Positions 1-7,330 of a DNA stretch of 18,617 nt are shown here, piece by piece. Every line of letters begins with the position of its first letter. The stretch's first letter is position 1. The position numbers and the translations under genes are program-made. Under the pieces are notes generated by a model. It was not told the DNA's origin. It did no database searches and saw only the letters and a list, made by a program, of their open reading frames with translations. This DNA is from CAYTWW01 sp043801855 (GTDB taxonomy: Archaea > Nanobdellota > Nanobdellia > Woesearchaeales > GW2011-AR15). Location: assembly GCA_043801855.1 (NCBI GenBank), contig JAZDLQ010000094.1, forward strand, positions 1 through 18,617, given 5' to 3'.

Positions 1-25
1 AATAATTTATATTTTTAGTAATAAT

Positions 26-679
26 ATGATAATCTATAATCCTGATGGGATGGTTTATAATGACAGGCTGCTCCTTGCAGAAAAAATACTGGGAACTATA
101 TCATATAAGCATTGTTTTATTACAGGATCATTCCTGTTCAAGGAAAAATATAATGATATTGATTTGTTCATAATCTCAAGAGGAAAGAAAAAGCCAAAAA
201 TAAAAAATGAAATGCTTAAAATCGCTTTTATTGATTATAATGATACTTATTCTCTTTTTTTCCATTCTATAACTAAAAGCTGCGTGTCAAAAAGTATCCT
301 TCCAAAAAAAGAGCTGAAAGTCACATTATCTGACTTTTGGCAGGTAATCAATGAAGCAGTCCCAACATTAATGAATGAAAAGGACAAATTCCATAAAAAT
401 GTGCGCTTCTTATTTTTGTATACTGAGTATTTTAAAGATGGCAAGATTTTAGGCAGTAACGAGCTAAACGAAAGAATAAGCTTTTTTAAGGATTATAAAG
501 ACATTTTGGAATATATTACAATTAGCATTCCTGACATTATTAATTCCCATGCTAAAAAAAGTTACATAAAAAGGCATTTTTACACGCAGGCCGGCTATTA
601 CAAAAGTTCTATGGAATATGAAAGCCAAAAATATTTATATCGATTGTCGCACAGTATAATAAGAGGTGTTTTACAATAG
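26..679 (+). CDS. Nucleotidyltransferase-fold protein, possible toxin-antitoxin component
   Basis: The 217-residue product carries a minimal nucleotidyltransferase signature near the N-terminus: Gly34-Ser35, then eight residues later Asp44-Ile-Asp46, inside a predicted beta-helix-beta stretch. Asp70 (in a short hydrophobic strand, IAFID) is a candidate third metal ligand. In established MNT/polymerase-beta-like enzymes these carboxylates hold the metals that transfer NMP to a protein or RNA. The C-terminal half (about 100-217) is helical and charged and I do not recognise it. The ATG at 26 is used; its N-terminus (YNPD at residues 4-7) resembles the start of the separate nucleotidyltransferase at 17053. 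A second ATG at 50 is possible, because a TATA-like box at about 4-14 lies close to the first start. The stop overlaps the next gene's proposed start, so the two look co-translated. The fold call is moderately sure; the substrate is unknown. Confidence 0.6.
   Translation: MIIYNPDGMVYNDRLLLAEKILGTISYKHCFITGSFLFKEKYNDIDLFIISRGKKKPKIKNEMLKIAFIDYNDTYSLFFHSITKSCVSKSILPKKELKVTLSDFWQVINEAVPTLMNEKDKFHKNVRFLFLYTEYFKDGKILGSNELNERISFFKDYKDILEYITISIPDIINSHAKKSYIKRHFYTQAGYYKSSMEYESQKYLYRLSHSIIRGVLQ
663..668 (+). promoter_or_regulatory. Ribosome binding site for the AUA-start gene
   Basis: GAGGTG matches the conserved archaeal anti-SD and lies 7 bases before ATA at 676. It sits inside the end of the upstream gene and fixes the start of a frame that has no standard start codon. 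Confidence 0.6.
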
Positions 680-1053
680 CAGACCCTGAAATATTTAAAA
701 AAAATGTAAGGGAAATTGTTTGTCAGGATTATGCTATTGAATTTCTTGGTGAGAACTTTGACATTATTACAAAAAAGCTTAGCGAAAGCCAGGCAGAAGG
801 AATTTACTTATGGATACAAAAAGTTATTGAGCGAAAGGTCCAACCTATTCTAATAGGATCAAATAAAAAATACAAGGATCGGAAAATGCATGAGCTTCTT
901 ACATTCAGGCATGCATTTAATCTGGATAATATTGAATATAGGATACTGTTTGTGAAAGTAAAAAATTCAATTTATATCGAGTTCCATCTTGGAGACCATA
1001 AGTATTACGATAAGGTCAGGAAAAGCCTTGGCCTGACAAAGAGGAATTATTAG
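676..1053 (+). CDS. Uncharacterised 125-residue partner protein, apparent AUA start
   Basis: An uninterrupted frame runs from 622 to the TAG at 1053 with no in-frame ATG, GTG or TTG. The best start is ATA at 676, overlapping the upstream stop as ATAG. It is preceded by GAGGTG (663-668) at a spacing of 7, a textbook archaeal ribosome site. The product then begins Met-Ala-Asp-Pro and is 125 residues. The first half is helical; residues 86-119 look like paired beta strands (IEYRILFVKV and IYIEFHLGDH) followed by a YYDKVRK helix. This loosely recalls the C-terminal sheet of RelE/ParE-type toxins, but I cannot establish homology. Coupling to a nucleotidyltransferase-fold gene suggests a two-gene toxin-antitoxin-like or modification module. 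A mutated ATG is an alternative explanation for the odd start. Confidence 0.6.
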   Translation: MADPEIFKKNVREIVCQDYAIEFLGENFDIITKKLSESQAEGIYLWIQKVIERKVQPILIGSNKKYKDRKMHELLTFRHAFNLDNIEYRILFVKVKNSIYIEFHLGDHKYYDKVRKSLGLTKRNY

Positions 1054-1074
1054 AGATTTTTTCTTGTGTATTTT

Positions 1075-1124
1075 ACTAATTACCAATGAATACATTTATA
1101 TATTTATACTAATTACTAATTAGT
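1075..1124 (+). promoter_or_regulatory. TATA promoter with three ACTAATTA operator-like repeats
   Basis: A TATA-like box (1093-1105) lies about 26 bases before the ATG at 1125, so transcription should begin at or beside the start codon. ACTAATTAC occurs at 1075-1083 and at 1108-1116, and ACTAATTAG at 1115-1123. The last two overlap as a 7-bp tandem repeat and end in the perfect 10-bp palindrome ACTAATTAGT (1115-1124). The repeats bracket the TATA box and cover the expected transcription start, which fits a repressor site. The regulator is unknown. Confidence 0.55.
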
Positions 1125-2396
1125 ATGATTACAAAAGAAGTGCTAAGGCAGGTTGTGAACAAGCAAAAAAGCGAACTTACAATTAAAAAAAACACAGTTA
1201 AACGGGAAGTTTTAGATGAAATATTAAAATGGATGAAAGATGATAGGGTTATTATTCTTACAGGCATCCGAAGATGCGGCAAAAGCACACTTCTAAAGCA
1301 GATAATGCATGAGATTACAGAGTGGAGCTATATCAATTTTGAAGACGAGCGATTGTTAGATTTTAACGCAGCGGATTTTGAAGTTTTAAATGAAGCCCTG
1401 ATTGAAGCGTATGGAACAACTAAAACATATCTTTTTGATGAGGTTCAGAATGTACCTAAATTTGAGACATTTATTAGGAGGCTTGCTGATGAAGGCAAAA
1501 AAGTAATAATTACCGGATCAAATGCAGCTCTGCTTAGTAAGGAGTTTGGAACAAGGCTGACTGGAAGGTATAAATCATTTGAAGTATTTCCTTTTTCATT
1601 TTTAGAGTTCTTAAAATACAAGGAAGAATCATTAAGCACTAATGATTGGCATATAATCGATAAAAAAGTTAAATTGCTAAAGCTATTTTGTGACTATCAG
1701 GCAATTGGCGGTATGCCTGAATATGTAAAAAACCTTGATAAGGATTATATAAGAACTGTTTTTGAAAACATATTATATAAAGACATTATCACAAGATATT
1801 CAATTAGGCGCGAAAAAATATTAAAAGAACTTGTAAATATTCTTGCAACAAATGCAGCATCAAAATTTACTTACAACTCACTTAAAAATACGCTTGCCCT
1901 TTCAAATGCAAATACTGTTAAAGAGTATATATCGTACCTGGAAAATTCCTATATGTTTTTTGAGCTGCAAAAATTCTCGCCATCAATAAAGCAGCAGCTT
2001 AATTCTCCTAGAAAAATATATATGATAGACACTGCATTTCATCAGGTTTGCGGGCTTACTTTTACGCCAAATAAGGGAAGGAACCTTGAAAATTCAGTTT
2101 TTATTGAGCTTAAAAGAAAAGCAAAAGAGATTTTTTACTATTCAGATAAAAATGAATGTGATTTTGTCATTAAACAACAGAATAAAATAACTGATGCATT
2201 GCAGGTATGCTACTCACTTGATGATAACAATAAAGAAAGAGAGATAAATGGGCTTATGGATACGATTTGTGCATTCAGATTGGAAAGCGGGCTTATCTTA
2301 ACCTGCGAGCAGACAGATGAATTAATTATAAAAGGAAAGAAAATCAAAATTATGCCTGTCCTTAAGTGGATGCTTGAGGCTAATAAGATTAAATAA
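1125..2396 (+). CDS. AAA-family ATPase with C-terminal DUF4143
   Basis: The 423-residue protein has the full architecture of the ATP-binding AAA_14/DUF4143 family. Walker A is GIRRCGKST at residues 47-55, Walker B is YLFDE at 102-106, a sensor-like strand is VIITGSN at 127-133, and the family motif TGRYKSFEVFPFSFLEF follows at 146-162. The C-terminal DUF4143 region (about 210-420) includes FIELKR (326-331), CDFVI (345-349) and LQV (359-361), which together resemble a PD-(D/E)XK-like nuclease core; whether it cuts DNA is unknown. Such ATPases are expanded in archaea and in some bacteria, often as accessory or mobile genes, and their biological role is poorly defined. The gene is monocistronic with its own promoter and repeat operator. 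The ATG at 1125 is chosen because it fits the TATA spacing. Confidence 0.9.
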   Translation: MITKEVLRQVVNKQKSELTIKKNTVKREVLDEILKWMKDDRVIILTGIRRCGKSTLLKQIMHEITEWSYINFEDERLLDFNAADFEVLNEALIEAYGTTKTYLFDEVQNVPKFETFIRRLADEGKKVIITGSNAALLSKEFGTRLTGRYKSFEVFPFSFLEFLKYKEESLSTNDWHIIDKKVKLLKLFCDYQAIGGMPEYVKNLDKDYIRTVFENILYKDIITRYSIRREKILKELVNILATNAASKFTYNSLKNTLALSNANTVKEYISYLENSYMFFELQKFSPSIKQQLNSPRKIYMIDTAFHQVCGLTFTPNKGRNLENSVFIELKRKAKEIFYYSDKNECDFVIKQQNKITDALQVCYSLDDNNKEREINGLMDTICAFRLESGLILTCEQTDELIIKGKKIKIMPVLKWMLEANKIK

Positions 2397-2442
2397 GTGC
2401 AAATATTTATAAATTGTAGATACCCTTAATCTCTTTGGGAGC

Positions 2443-2484
2443 TACATAAATATTTTAAACACAATCCTACTTACGTGATTAATT
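2443..2484 (+). promoter_or_regulatory. Promoter of the glycan operon
   Basis: The TATA-like box CATAAATATTTTAAA (2445-2459) is centred about 33 bases before the ATG at 2485, so only a short leader is expected. GTGAT (2475-2479) could pair with the 16S tail at a spacing of 5. The first 10 bases of the box (2446-2455) are the exact reverse complement of AAATATTTAT at 2401-2410, so a second TATA-like element faces the other way. This is the only clear intergenic promoter for the genes up to 13211. Confidence 0.5.
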
Positions 2485-3492
2485 ATGAGAATACTAGTTG
2501 ATATGGTGCATCCGGCTGATGTTAATTTCTATAAGAAGGCACTATATTCACTGAAAAAAGACGGGCATGAGATACTGATTACTGTTCTTGATAGAGGGAG
2601 ATTGATTGATTTTGTAAGGGAGGAATACCCTGATTTTATAATCTTTCCGCTTGGCAAGCATATGTCTGGTAAATTTGGCAAGATTCTTGGGATAATCGAG
2701 CGGGAATGGGCGTTTTACCGGTTTTTTATGTGGCATCGATTTGAGCGAGTTACCTCATTTGGCTTTTATCCGGCAATTGCTGCCAGTTTTTTTAAGATTA
2801 AATCAATCACGTTCCATGATGATTTTGAGTATAAATTAAATTTTAAATTATGCAAGATGTTTGCAACTAAATTTGTGATACCTGACTCAATTCCAGTTTT
2901 TGGAAAAAATATTGTCAAATACCATGGGTTTAAGGAGCTCTCATATCTGTATAATTTTAAGCCAAAAAAAGCTGTCCTTAAAGAATATGGTGTAAAAGAG
3001 AACAAATATATTTTTGTGCGTGATATCGCTAAGATCTCGCTTAACTATAAGGATATGGAAGAAGCTGATTTTAGTGAAGTATTTAAGATGCTTAAGAAAA
3101 AAAAAATAGATATCTTGTATTTTCCAGAGGATGCATCAAAAGCAGCTAAATACGCTAAATACGTAAAAGAATTAAAAGCGCCGATTAAAGATTTCCATAG
3201 CTTACTATATTACGCAGCATTCTGCTTATCATCAGGAGATACTGTTGCAAGAGAGGCAGCACTTCTTGGAACACCTGTAATCTATACAGGGAATCGGAAG
3301 ATGGCAGTGAATTCAGAGCTTGTTGCAATTAATGCAATTATCGAGACAGAAGACTCAGCAACAATTGCTGAAAAAGCAGAAATAATCTTAAAGAAAAAAA
3401 TGAAAGCTACACTGCGAAAAAAGATAACTGCAAAAAAGAAATCATGGGATGATACTAGTGATGTGATTGTGAGGGAGATATTGAATGGATGA
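2485..3492 (+). CDS. DUF354 family protein, GT-B-like glycosyltransferase
   Basis: This 335-residue protein matches the archaeal DUF354 family. The N-terminus, MRILVDMVHPADVNFY, is typical, and the C-terminal half carries the signature GDTVAREAALLGTPVI (251-266). That motif resembles the nucleotide-sugar-binding end of UDP-GlcNAc 2-epimerase and other GT-B enzymes. The family is commonly found in surface-polysaccharide loci and is assumed to act on nucleotide sugars; its exact reaction is not established. There is no signal peptide or membrane segment, so it is cytoplasmic. It is the first gene of the long plus-strand operon, and its last 8 bases overlap the proposed true start of methyltransferase 1. 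A 10-A run at 3097-3106 encodes Lys residues and is intact in frame, in contrast to the longer runs in the two methyltransferases. Confidence 0.85.
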   Translation: MRILVDMVHPADVNFYKKALYSLKKDGHEILITVLDRGRLIDFVREEYPDFIIFPLGKHMSGKFGKILGIIEREWAFYRFFMWHRFERVTSFGFYPAIAASFFKIKSITFHDDFEYKLNFKLCKMFATKFVIPDSIPVFGKNIVKYHGFKELSYLYNFKPKKAVLKEYGVKENKYIFVRDIAKISLNYKDMEEADFSEVFKMLKKKKIDILYFPEDASKAAKYAKYVKELKAPIKDFHSLLYYAAFCLSSGDTVAREAALLGTPVIYTGNRKMAVNSELVAINAIIETEDSATIAEKAEIILKKKMKATLRKKITAKKKSWDDTSDVIVREILNG

Positions 3493-4160
3493 AAAACTTG
3501 TATTTAACGATCAATATAATTATTTTCTTTCAAGAAAAAAAAAAAGCGAAAACAATCCTTTCTGAATTAAAAAATAATACTTCTATAGATACTGAAAAAA
3601 AACTAAAAGTACTAGCTGTTGGTGGAGAGTTTGGTTTAATTGAATATAATTTATCAAATTGGACTAAATGGGACATCATAACTAGTGATATGGATGAAAA
3701 ATCAATAAAGAGATATCCTCAGATTAATGAATATGTTAAAACAATGGTTCTTGATGCAACAAAGCTTCATTTTAAGGATAATACTTTTGACTTAATTATC
3801 TTTAATCATGTAATAGAACATATTATTGATTACAAAAAAGCAGCAAATGAACTATTTAGGGTTTTAAAAAAAGGAGGGATTATGTATGTTGCAACACCTA
3901 ATCTTTATCGGTTATTACTTAAACCCACGCTTTTGTTTATGACTAAAGAAAACATATCAGATGAAAAAAGAATTCAGTATCATCTTGGTTTTTCAGTTTC
4001 TGAGCTAATAGATATTTTGAAACTTGCAAGTGAATTAAAAAATATATCTAAAGAGCATATGATTGCTAATTCAGGTATTGTTGGAATTTTTTTAAGAACA
4101 TATCCAAAATCTTTTTTTAATAGATATTCACAGACAAATGTATTTATTTGTATAAAATGA
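3485..4160 (+). CDS. Class I SAM methyltransferase 1, frameshifted at an A11 tract
   Basis: From 3546 onward the frame encodes a Methyltransf_11-type enzyme: motif I as VLAVGGEFG, an acidic post-I strand ITSDMD, then DATKLHFKDNTFDLII and NHVIEHI, and FRVLKKGGIMYVATPN. It probably O-methylates a glycan or a lipid-linked sugar. The uninterrupted frame begins at ATG 3489, but its first 16 residues are a hydrophobic oddity. The ATG at 3485 has a GAGGGAG ribosome site (3471-3477) at a spacing of 7 and encodes MDEKLVFNDQYNYFLSRKKK, a far more natural start. That frame dies after the A11 run (3535-3545). Reading 10 A (or 13) joins the two parts as SRKKKAKTIL. The TGA overlaps the next start as ATGA. 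The enzyme family is sure; whether this copy is on, off or slippage-decoded is open. Confidence 0.8.
3535..3545 (+). repeat. A11 homopolymer at the frameshift of methyltransferase 1
   Basis: Eleven A follow TCAAG. A run of 10 or 13 would put the start at 3485 in frame with the methyltransferase domain. It is the second longest homopolymer I find in the window, and it shares its left context with the tract at 11536. Confidence 0.85.
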
Positions 4161-5251
4161 GAACAGTAGTTATTATTGCAGACAGTGACCCAAGGAAAAA
4201 AGTGATTGGTGGGATTGGTATTTATGCATACAATCTTACTAGGTATCTTACCACACACAATCATAAGGTTATTTTTATCGGGAAAAAGCATGATTGTGAA
4301 ATAATTAATAATTTTGACAATTTTGAGTTTGTTGAGGCGACTGCTAAACATCCTTCTTCAAATATTGCTTTTCTAAAAGGGCTATATGTTGTTTCTAGGA
4401 TGATTACAATGCCTGAGGATGCGGTAATTCACTCGCAAAGGCCAGACTGGCTTATTCCTTTTTCTAAACTTAAGAATAAAAAAATAATAACACTGCATGG
4501 AAGCCACGCAAAGAATGTTTACTTAAAAAAAGGGCTTATTTTTGGAAAAATATATTCTTTCCTTGAAAAAAAAGGATTAAAGCTTGCTGATAAGATAATT
4601 TCAGTGTCAGAAGAGAATGCTAATTATTATCGGAAGATGTATGAGAAAGACAAAAAGATATGCGATAAAATAATTACTATTCCAATCGGCGTTGACTTAA
4701 GCAGGTTTAATGATATCGATAAGGCCAAAGCAAGAAAAAAATATTCTTTAAGTCTTAAAGATAAAGCTGTCTGCTATGTTGGCCGGCTTGAAGCTGAAAA
4801 GAACGTAAAAGTAATAATTAAGGCAAGCAAAGAGGCAGACGTTAAGCTATTGATATTTGGCGACGGCAAGGAAAGTGAACATCTGAAAACATATGCAAAA
4901 GAAATATCAAGCAACGCAATGTTTTTTGGAAGCATCCCTAATGATGATGTGCCAAGCGCACTTGCTTGCAGTGATGCGCTTTGCTTAAGTTCACTTTATG
5001 AAGGATTGCCAACAGTTGCAATTGAAGCCCTAGCAAGTGGAATACCTGTTGTGTCAACTGATGTTGGCGACATAAGAAAGCTTGTTGTTGAAGGATTTAC
5101 AGGTTTTATTGCAAACGCAGAGAATTATAGCGAGAAGATTAAACTAGCAATAGCACGTGGTAAAGATATGCAAAAAGATTGCTTAGCAAAAGCAAGCGAA
5201 TATGACATGGAAAGAATAGGGGAAGAGATTGTGAAGGTGTATGGTGAATAA
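4157..5251 (+). CDS. GT4 family glycosyltransferase
   Basis: This 364-residue GT-B enzyme probably adds a sugar from a nucleotide donor to a lipid-linked glycan at the inner membrane face. The N-terminal acceptor lobe has the glycine loop GGIGIY (18-23). The C-terminal donor lobe opens with YVGRLEAEKN (207-216), where Arg210 and Lys215 are the usual phosphate contacts. The retaining GT4 EX7E motif is intact as Glu282 and Glu290 in EGLPTVAIEALASG. I chose the ATG at 4157, which overlaps the upstream TGA as ATGA; an in-frame TTG three codons earlier is less likely. The length is normal for the family. The sugar specificity cannot be read from the sequence. Confidence 0.9.
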   Translation: MRTVVIIADSDPRKKVIGGIGIYAYNLTRYLTTHNHKVIFIGKKHDCEIINNFDNFEFVEATAKHPSSNIAFLKGLYVVSRMITMPEDAVIHSQRPDWLIPFSKLKNKKIITLHGSHAKNVYLKKGLIFGKIYSFLEKKGLKLADKIISVSEENANYYRKMYEKDKKICDKIITIPIGVDLSRFNDIDKAKARKKYSLSLKDKAVCYVGRLEAEKNVKVIIKASKEADVKLLIFGDGKESEHLKTYAKEISSNAMFFGSIPNDDVPSALACSDALCLSSLYEGLPTVAIEALASGIPVVSTDVGDIRKLVVEGFTGFIANAENYSEKIKLAIARGKDMQKDCLAKASEYDMERIGEEIVKVYGE

Positions 5252-5254
5252 TTG

Positions 5255-7330
5255 ATGGCTGGATTTTCCATTAAAAAAATTGGCTCTTCCTTTCTTGTAA
5301 AATCTGGAATTACTAGTATTTACCGCTTATTTTATAAGAACAGGATTTGCATACTTACATTTCATAATCCTAATTTTGAGGAATTTGAAAACCAGATTAA
5401 GTTTCTTAAACAAAATTACAATCCCATTTCTTTACAGGATTTGCATGATTTTTATTATTCTAATAAAAAATTGCCAAAATACTCTGTTTTAATTACTTTT
5501 GACGATGGTTACCTTAACCTAAAAACATTTACTGATTTAATCCTTAAGAAATATGATGTTAAGGCTCTTGTTTTTTTGCCAAGCGGGCTTATTGGGAAAA
5601 AAGAGATTGCATGGTGGGATATTGTTGATTTTGCGCTTCAAAATTCAAAAGCAGATACAATTGAGATTGAAAATGAAAAATATAAGCTTGACAAGCAAGG
5701 GCTTTTGAAATTATACTATAATCTTTTAATAAATAGAGAATCTGATGACAAAAAAAAGATAATTAGTGAATTAATAAAACAAGCAGGTGTTAATCTTCCA
5801 AAACAGATTCCAGAAGAATATTGCTTTTTGTCATGGAATGATCTGGATAAATTAAGTTATGATTATGGAAGCCATACTGTTACTCATCCTATCCTTATTA
5901 ACATAAACAGCGAAGAAGTGCTAAATGAAGCAGTTGTTTCAAAAAATGAGCTTGAAAAAAAGCTTGGAAAAGAAATTTATTCTTTTTGCTATCCTAATGG
6001 CGACTATAATAATCTTGTTGTAAAACAGGTAAAAAAAGCAGGATATAAGATTGCTTTTTCAACAAAATTTGGGCATGCAAGAAAATCTTCAAACATATTT
6101 ACATTAAAAAGAATCGGAATCAACCGCCTTGATGATACAAATGTTCTTGCACTTAAAATGTCTGGCTTATTGAATCCAATATATACTTGGAGAAACTATA
6201 GGAAAAAAATAAAAGTCATTCTTTCAACAAATTATTATTATCCTCAATTAGGAGGAATAACTATTTCAGTTGATAACCTAAATAAGATGCTAAAAGAAAA
6301 CAGCATTGATTCTGAGGTTTATGCTTTTCCTAATTTTTTTCGCATAATCGAAAATAAAGCAGGATTTTTAAAGGGAATATTCCATAAGGTTTTTGTTGTT
6401 TTATATATTTTATTTGGAATGTTACAGGTAGCAAAAGACCGGCTTTTGCTAAAAAAAGTAATCGTTCATGGGCATAGCGCTAATTTTTGCGGTTTTTATG
6501 CTTATATCAGTAAATTCCTTGGAGCTAAATCCATGTTTACTTTTCATACTGACGTTCGCATGTCCGGGTTTGATGTGGTTGAGAAAAGCGCTAAGAATCT
6601 ATCTTTTTTTAATTGGGTAGATAAGCTTACTGCTGTTTCAGAAAGATTAGGCAACGATGTTGCAAAGCAGTATGGGATAAAAATACCAATAAAAACAGTT
6701 TATAACGGAGTTTCAATTGAGCTTAACGATAAAGAAAGCATAAAACGAGATGAAAATAGTGTTTTATTTGTAGGCAATTTAATTAAGATAAAAGATCCGA
6801 TTACTTTTATTGAGGCAGTAAATATACTTTTTAAAAAGAATAAAAAACTTACTGTTACAATTGTTGGTATTGGTGACATGGAAGAAGAAATTGCTGCTAA
6901 GATAGAAGAATATAAGCTTGGTAAAGTGGTTAAATTACTGGGTAGAGTTGAACATAATGAAATTAAGAAACTCTATCTGAAAAGTAAAGTTTATGTCTGC
7001 TCAAGTATTGGCGAAGGATTGCCAAATACCATTATTGAAGCAATAGCATGTGGGTGCAGGGTTGTTGCAACAGACGTTGGTGGAATACCTGAAATAGGGG
7101 TTGTTGAAAACAAATGCGGAACATTAGTTACACCTGGTGATGCTGCTTTGTTTGCAAGTGCCATAGAAGATGAGCTTGCAAAAAAAGAGAATCTAACAGG
7201 AATATCGAAAATAACCGAAAAGTTTAACTGGGAGAAAGTTGCCAGGAATTATATCCATATTTATAGGGATATATTCAATCAATATGTGCAGTCTGAAAGC
7301 TATGCAGAACTAACTAAGGATGAACTGTAA
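5255..7330 (+). CDS. Bifunctional NodB-type polysaccharide deacetylase fused to GT4 glycosyltransferase
   Basis: Two enzymes lie in one 691-residue chain. Residues 1 to about 300 form a carbohydrate esterase 4 (NodB) domain: motif 1 is TFDDGY (81-86, catalytic and metal Asp83/Asp84), motif 2 is SHTVTHP with metal-type His207 and His211, and motif 3 is CYPNGDYN (245-252). Residues from about 319 form a GT4 enzyme: a new beta strand with the loop QLGGITIS (331-338), LFVGNLIKIKDP at the start of the donor lobe, and EX7E as Glu587 and Glu595. The hydrophobic segment at 379-392 may touch the membrane. The fusion implies that one sugar is N-deacetylated and the glycan then extended by the same protein. 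The ATG at 5255 has GGTGA (5243-5247) at a spacing of 7; a TTG one codon earlier is rejected. The stop overlaps the next ATG by one base. Confidence 0.9.
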   Translation: MAGFSIKKIGSSFLVKSGITSIYRLFYKNRICILTFHNPNFEEFENQIKFLKQNYNPISLQDLHDFYYSNKKLPKYSVLITFDDGYLNLKTFTDLILKKYDVKALVFLPSGLIGKKEIAWWDIVDFALQNSKADTIEIENEKYKLDKQGLLKLYYNLLINRESDDKKKIISELIKQAGVNLPKQIPEEYCFLSWNDLDKLSYDYGSHTVTHPILININSEEVLNEAVVSKNELEKKLGKEIYSFCYPNGDYNNLVVKQVKKAGYKIAFSTKFGHARKSSNIFTLKRIGINRLDDTNVLALKMSGLLNPIYTWRNYRKKIKVILSTNYYYPQLGGITISVDNLNKMLKENSIDSEVYAFPNFFRIIENKAGFLKGIFHKVFVVLYILFGMLQVAKDRLLLKKVIVHGHSANFCGFYAYISKFLGAKSMFTFHTDVRMSGFDVVEKSAKNLSFFNWVDKLTAVSERLGNDVAKQYGIKIPIKTVYNGVSIELNDKESIKRDENSVLFVGNLIKIKDPITFIEAVNILFKKNKKLTVTIVGIGDMEEEIAAKIEEYKLGKVVKLLGRVEHNEIKKLYLKSKVYVCSSIGEGLPNTIIEAIACGCRVVATDVGGIPEIGVVENKCGTLVTPGDAALFASAIEDELAKKENLTGISKITEKFNWEKVARNYIHIYRDIFNQYVQSESYAELTKDEL

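Noticed and set aside
3097..3106. A10 tract in the DUF354 gene as a third frameshift
   Set aside because: The reading frame stays open through it and the family signature continues downstream in the same frame.
4148..4156. TTG start three codons before the GT4 ATG
   Set aside because: ATG at 4157 makes the standard ATGA overlap with the previous stop and fits the family N-terminus.
3980..4351. 123-codon minus-strand open frame
   Set aside because: Lies antisense across methyltransferase 1 and the following GT4, with no promoter, ribosome site or recognisable domain.
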